From assembly GCF_009674685.1 (NCBI RefSeq), contig NZ_WKJI01000002.1, positions 620,001 to 684,000 of the forward strand: a stretch of 64,000 bases of DNA, given 5' to 3'. Shown one piece after another: positions 62,134 through 64,000 of this stretch (its first letter is position 1; each line of letters starts with the position of its first letter). The position numbers were made by a program, and so were the translations under genes. Source of the DNA: Pedobacter puniceum. GTDB lineage: Bacteria; Bacteroidota; Bacteroidia; Sphingobacteriales; Sphingobacteriaceae. The notes under the pieces are model-generated. The model saw only the letters and a list, made by a program, of their open reading frames with translations. It had not been told where the DNA came from and did no database searches.

Positions 62134-62362
62134 ATTGCTGTTGCCTAATCAACCTTACAAATCTGAAAAATGAATAAACGATTAGGAGTACTGCAAAAGC
62201 TATTTTCCAAACTTTATCTACCCCAATTAATAAGGGAAAATTATCCCAAAATATAATCATTAAGCCTAAAGCGAAATATACGCCAAACATGGTTAGGCCT
62301 AAAATGAACAGAAATCGCTTTGTGGGCGATTTCTGTCTATCTCTAAATTTTTGATATTCCAT
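62126..62362 (-). CDS. Small two-helix membrane protein, unknown function
   Basis: 78-residue hypothetical protein. A basic N-terminus (MEYQKFRDRQKSPTKR) precedes helix 1 (FLFILGLTMFGVYFALGLMI) and helix 2 (VWKIAFAVLLIVYSFFRFVR). Its ATG overlaps the tonB stop by one base and its 3' end overlaps the PstS-like gene by eight, so it is a real, coupled gene. I recognise no family beyond its recurring place beside TonB in Bacteroidota. It may stabilise the ExbBD-TonB complex; this is guesswork. Confidence 0.75.
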   Translation of the reverse strand: MEYQKFRDRQKSPTKRFLFILGLTMFGVYFALGLMIIFWDNFPLLIGVDKVWKIAFAVLLIVYSFFRFVRLIRQQQYE

Positions 62363-63183
62363 TATTCACTTAATTGGAACAAGATTGGAATGGTAAACGA
62401 TACACGTACCGGACGTCCGTTTTGAATTCCTGGCTCCCATTTAGGAGTTTTCTTTAATACTCTGATGGCTTCTTCACTTAGACCGCCTTCTAAACCTCTT
62501 AATACTTTAATATCGGTTAGAGAGCCATCTTTCTCCACAACGAAGTTTACAATTACTCTTCCTTGTATATTATTTTCGCGAGCAACTGCAGGATACATTA
62601 AGTTTTTTCTTAAGAAATTACCGAATGCTGCATCACCACCTGGGAATCTTGGAAGCTGCTCCACGTTAGTGAAGATTTCATTGCTATCCTCTGTTACCTT
62701 TTGGTTAACTGGTCCGTCACCAAAAGTTGGGTTTTCAATTTGAATATCGGCATCAGGATTACCTTTTAAGGTTTTTTGTCCTGGATCTGCTTTTTCCAAA
62801 TCTTTAATGGTTGGTGGCTCTTCCTCCACTACCTGATCATCCGGTTTTACAACTGGAGGCGGGAACCTTACCTGATCTACCTTTGGTGGAGGTGGCTCTA
62901 CCGGTGGTGGAGGTGGGGGTGCCTTTTTGTCAATTGGCGGAGGTGTAGCAAGTACTACCTCTGTTTGTTGGAATACTTTATCTTCTTCTTCACCATTGCT
63001 GCTTAACAACTTTATGATGATTGGAGAAGAAATAGCAAGGATAAAAAACAATCCTCCTATTATCACAGCCTTGTTGGTATTTTTAGCATTTTCTTTACGA
63101 AGCTGGTAAGCACCGTATTCTTTGTTTCTACCTTCAAAAACTATGTCTATCCAATTCTGATTTAGGATGTCCAATTTAGACAT
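62362..63183 (-). CDS. tonB: Energy transducer TonB
   Basis: 273-residue TonB-family protein. A short cytoplasmic N-terminus (LNQNWIDIVFEGRNKEYGAY) precedes the single helix near 36-58 (AVIIGGLFFILAISSPIIIK). A proline-rich periplasmic spacer follows (APPPPPPVEPPPPKVD). The TonB C-terminal domain (about 185-273) ends VRVSFTIPILFQLSE and has YPAVARENNIQGRVIVNFVV and VLKKTPKWEPGIQNGRPV. It carries proton-motive energy to outer-membrane receptors. It is directly downstream of two exbD genes. The YGAYQLRK start is characteristic of Bacteroidota TonB. Confidence 0.95.
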   Translation of the reverse strand: MSKLDILNQNWIDIVFEGRNKEYGAYQLRKENAKNTNKAVIIGGLFFILAISSPIIIKLLSSNGEEEDKVFQQTEVVLATPPPIDKKAPPPPPPVEPPPPKVDQVRFPPPVVKPDDQVVEEEPPTIKDLEKADPGQKTLKGNPDADIQIENPTFGDGPVNQKVTEDSNEIFTNVEQLPRFPGGDAAFGNFLRKNLMYPAVARENNIQGRVIVNFVVEKDGSLTDIKVLRGLEGGLSEEAIRVLKKTPKWEPGIQNGRPVRVSFTIPILFQLSE

Positions 63184-63229
63184 AATGTTTTCCTTTTTTA
63201 ATTAATAACGTGTTAATTACAATGATATT

Positions 63230-63784
63230 TTAGTCTTTAAAAGCTCCTTGCTCTTTCATCAAATTCAACTCCTCTGGTTCTATCTTATTTACTATACCGT
63301 AAGAAGGAACACCTGCGATTTTGATTTCATCTAAAAGATCAACAAAGTTTTTGTAATTAGACTTATCTGTAGGTTTTAAAATTACCATTAATCCTTTTTT
63401 AGGATCACCAGTTTGGGCTAAAACCTTTTTATTGTTATCGATAAAAGCTTGACGAATTCCACTTTTTCCGAAGTTATCCACTGTTGGAGCAGTAGAACCC
63501 ATTACCCCCATGTACCAAACAATTTTATTGTCTGATCCTAAAAGAACTGTCATGGTTCTAGAAGCTTTTACAGGTAGCTCATCCTGGTTTTTATCATCCT
63601 TATCCGGCATGAACATGTCCATTGCCTGTGGTTTAGCAAGGGTAGTGGTTAACATGAAGAAGGTTATCAATAAGAAGGCTAAATCCACCATCGCAGTTAA
63701 ATCTACTCTGGTTGACATTTTTTTACTTCTTACTTTTTTGCCTTTCTTACCGCCACCCCCGCCGGAGGTATCTAATTCTGCCAT
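63230..63784 (-). CDS. exbD: ExbD family biopolymer transport protein (second copy)
   Basis: 184-residue ExbD-type protein. A Gly/Lys-rich start (DTSGGGGGKKGKKVRSKK) precedes the single helix with the essential aspartate (VDLTAMVDLAFLLITFFMLT), then the periplasmic domain (AMDMFMPDKDDKNQDELPVK onward). It supplies the proton-channel/stator function with ExbB. A further ExbD gene lies directly upstream, 15 bases away, so the operon has two different ExbD proteins, a known Bacteroidota arrangement. Length is longer than E. coli ExbD because of insertions in the periplasmic part. Confidence 0.95.
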   Translation of the reverse strand: MAELDTSGGGGGKKGKKVRSKKMSTRVDLTAMVDLAFLLITFFMLTTTLAKPQAMDMFMPDKDDKNQDELPVKASRTMTVLLGSDNKIVWYMGVMGSTAPTVDNFGKSGIRQAFIDNNKKVLAQTGDPKKGLMVILKPTDKSNYKNFVDLLDEIKIAGVPSYGIVNKIEPEELNLMKEQGAFKD

Positions 63785-63799
63785 TGCTGTAAGTTTTTA

Positions 63800-64000
63800 C
63801 TAGTTAAGCCCTTCTAATGAGGTTACTAAACTAAATTTATTAATGTTTTGCTCTTGTAGTATATCTACTACTTTTCTTATCGTAGGATATTCTTCATTAG
63901 AATCTCCTTTGATAGTGAATCTTAATTCTTGACCATGTAGCTCTTTTGTTGCATATCTGGCTTGTAAAATCCACTGGTCTAACTCGTTATTTGTAGAGTC
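63800..64000 (-). CDS. exbD: ExbD family protein (first copy), 3' end only
   Basis: The window ends inside this gene. The visible 66 residues run to a TAG at 63800-63802 and contain LRFTIKGDSNEEYPTIRKVV and DILQEQNINKFSLVTSLEGL, matching the ExbD periplasmic C-terminus. The start and membrane helix lie beyond position 64000. It is 15 bases upstream of the second exbD. ExbB is expected further upstream. Confidence 0.85.
   Translation of the reverse strand, partial: DSTNNELDQWILQARYATKELHGQELRFTIKGDSNEEYPTIRKVVDILQEQNINKFSLVTSLEGLN

Overview
The window is AT-rich bacterial chromosome from a member of the Bacteroidota, most likely Sphingobacteriaceae (Pedobacter-like). The evidence is a type B type IX secretion cargo (gliding-motility C-terminal domain) paired with a PorP/SprF protein, a DUF4270 lipoprotein, a DUF2911 protein, a short NuoG, the ligase-associated exonuclease/ligase pair, an ExbD-ExbD-TonB locus, and promoter-like TAnnTTTG boxes in place of strong Shine-Dalgarno sites. 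No tRNA, rRNA, CRISPR array, prophage or intact insertion sequence was seen. Most of the window is core genome; the accessory parts are the sugar cluster at the left end and the repetitive secreted protein.

Layout. 2-1795: 3' part of an MsbA-type ABC exporter. 1806-7528 (minus): a tightly packed seven-gene surface-glycan operon, with two tandem FdtA/QdtA-type ketoisomerase-like cupins, a hexapeptide acetyltransferase and a PLP aminotransferase (a dTDP-3-acetamido-3,6-dideoxyhexose pathway), then GT61, GT2 and GT4 glycosyltransferases. 7649-12475 (minus): rimP-nusA-infB, ended by a clear terminator. 12476-13521: a gene-poor kilobase with palindromic and low-complexity repeats and a possible gene remnant. 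13522-19996: small membrane protein, M1 aminopeptidase, TlpA-like lipoprotein, acyl-CoA dehydrogenase, panD and panC. 20142-24288 (plus): half-length glycogen-synthase-like protein, DUF4270 lipoprotein and glmS. 24354-30013 (minus): PorP/SprF protein and a 1583-residue secreted repeat protein. 30272-37118 (plus): oxyR, ligase-associated exonuclease, ATP-dependent ligase, and a UvrD-type helicase with a C-terminal nuclease. 37189-41660 (plus): DUF2911 protein and the ATP-grasp / alpha-E / transglutaminase trio. 41664-46126 (minus): biotin carrier protein, DUF4159 protein, rsmE, CNNM/CBS protein, pyrophosphatase and DedA. 46173-59434 (minus): complete nuoA-N for respiratory complex I. 59516-64000 (minus): exbD-exbD-tonB, a small membrane protein, a PstS-like lipoprotein and a TPR protein.

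How the genes work together. Complex I supplies the proton-motive force that an ExbB/ExbD/TonB complex (ExbB lies outside the window) passes to outer-membrane transporters. The left operon makes and transfers an unusual amino sugar for surface glycans. panC/panD feed CoA synthesis and glmS feeds cell-wall and glycan UDP-GlcNAc. The oxyR-to-nuclease block reads as one oxidative-stress / DNA-repair transcription unit.

The items most worth a second look are non-coding: a structured intergenic repeat inside the nuo operon between nuoF and nuoG, a near-perfect hairpin ending two bases before the glmS start codon, terminator-like hairpins in the rimP leader and between nuoA and nuoB, and low-complexity repeats that appear to have become the N-terminus of the DUF4159 protein. 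Among proteins, they are the unequal FdtA pair, the 189/192-bp calcium-binding repeat array, the uncharacterised ATP-grasp/alpha-E/transglutaminase system, and the unusual cysteine spacing of the helicase-nuclease. I found no convincing wholly new system. Family names come from recognised motifs and memory, without database searches.
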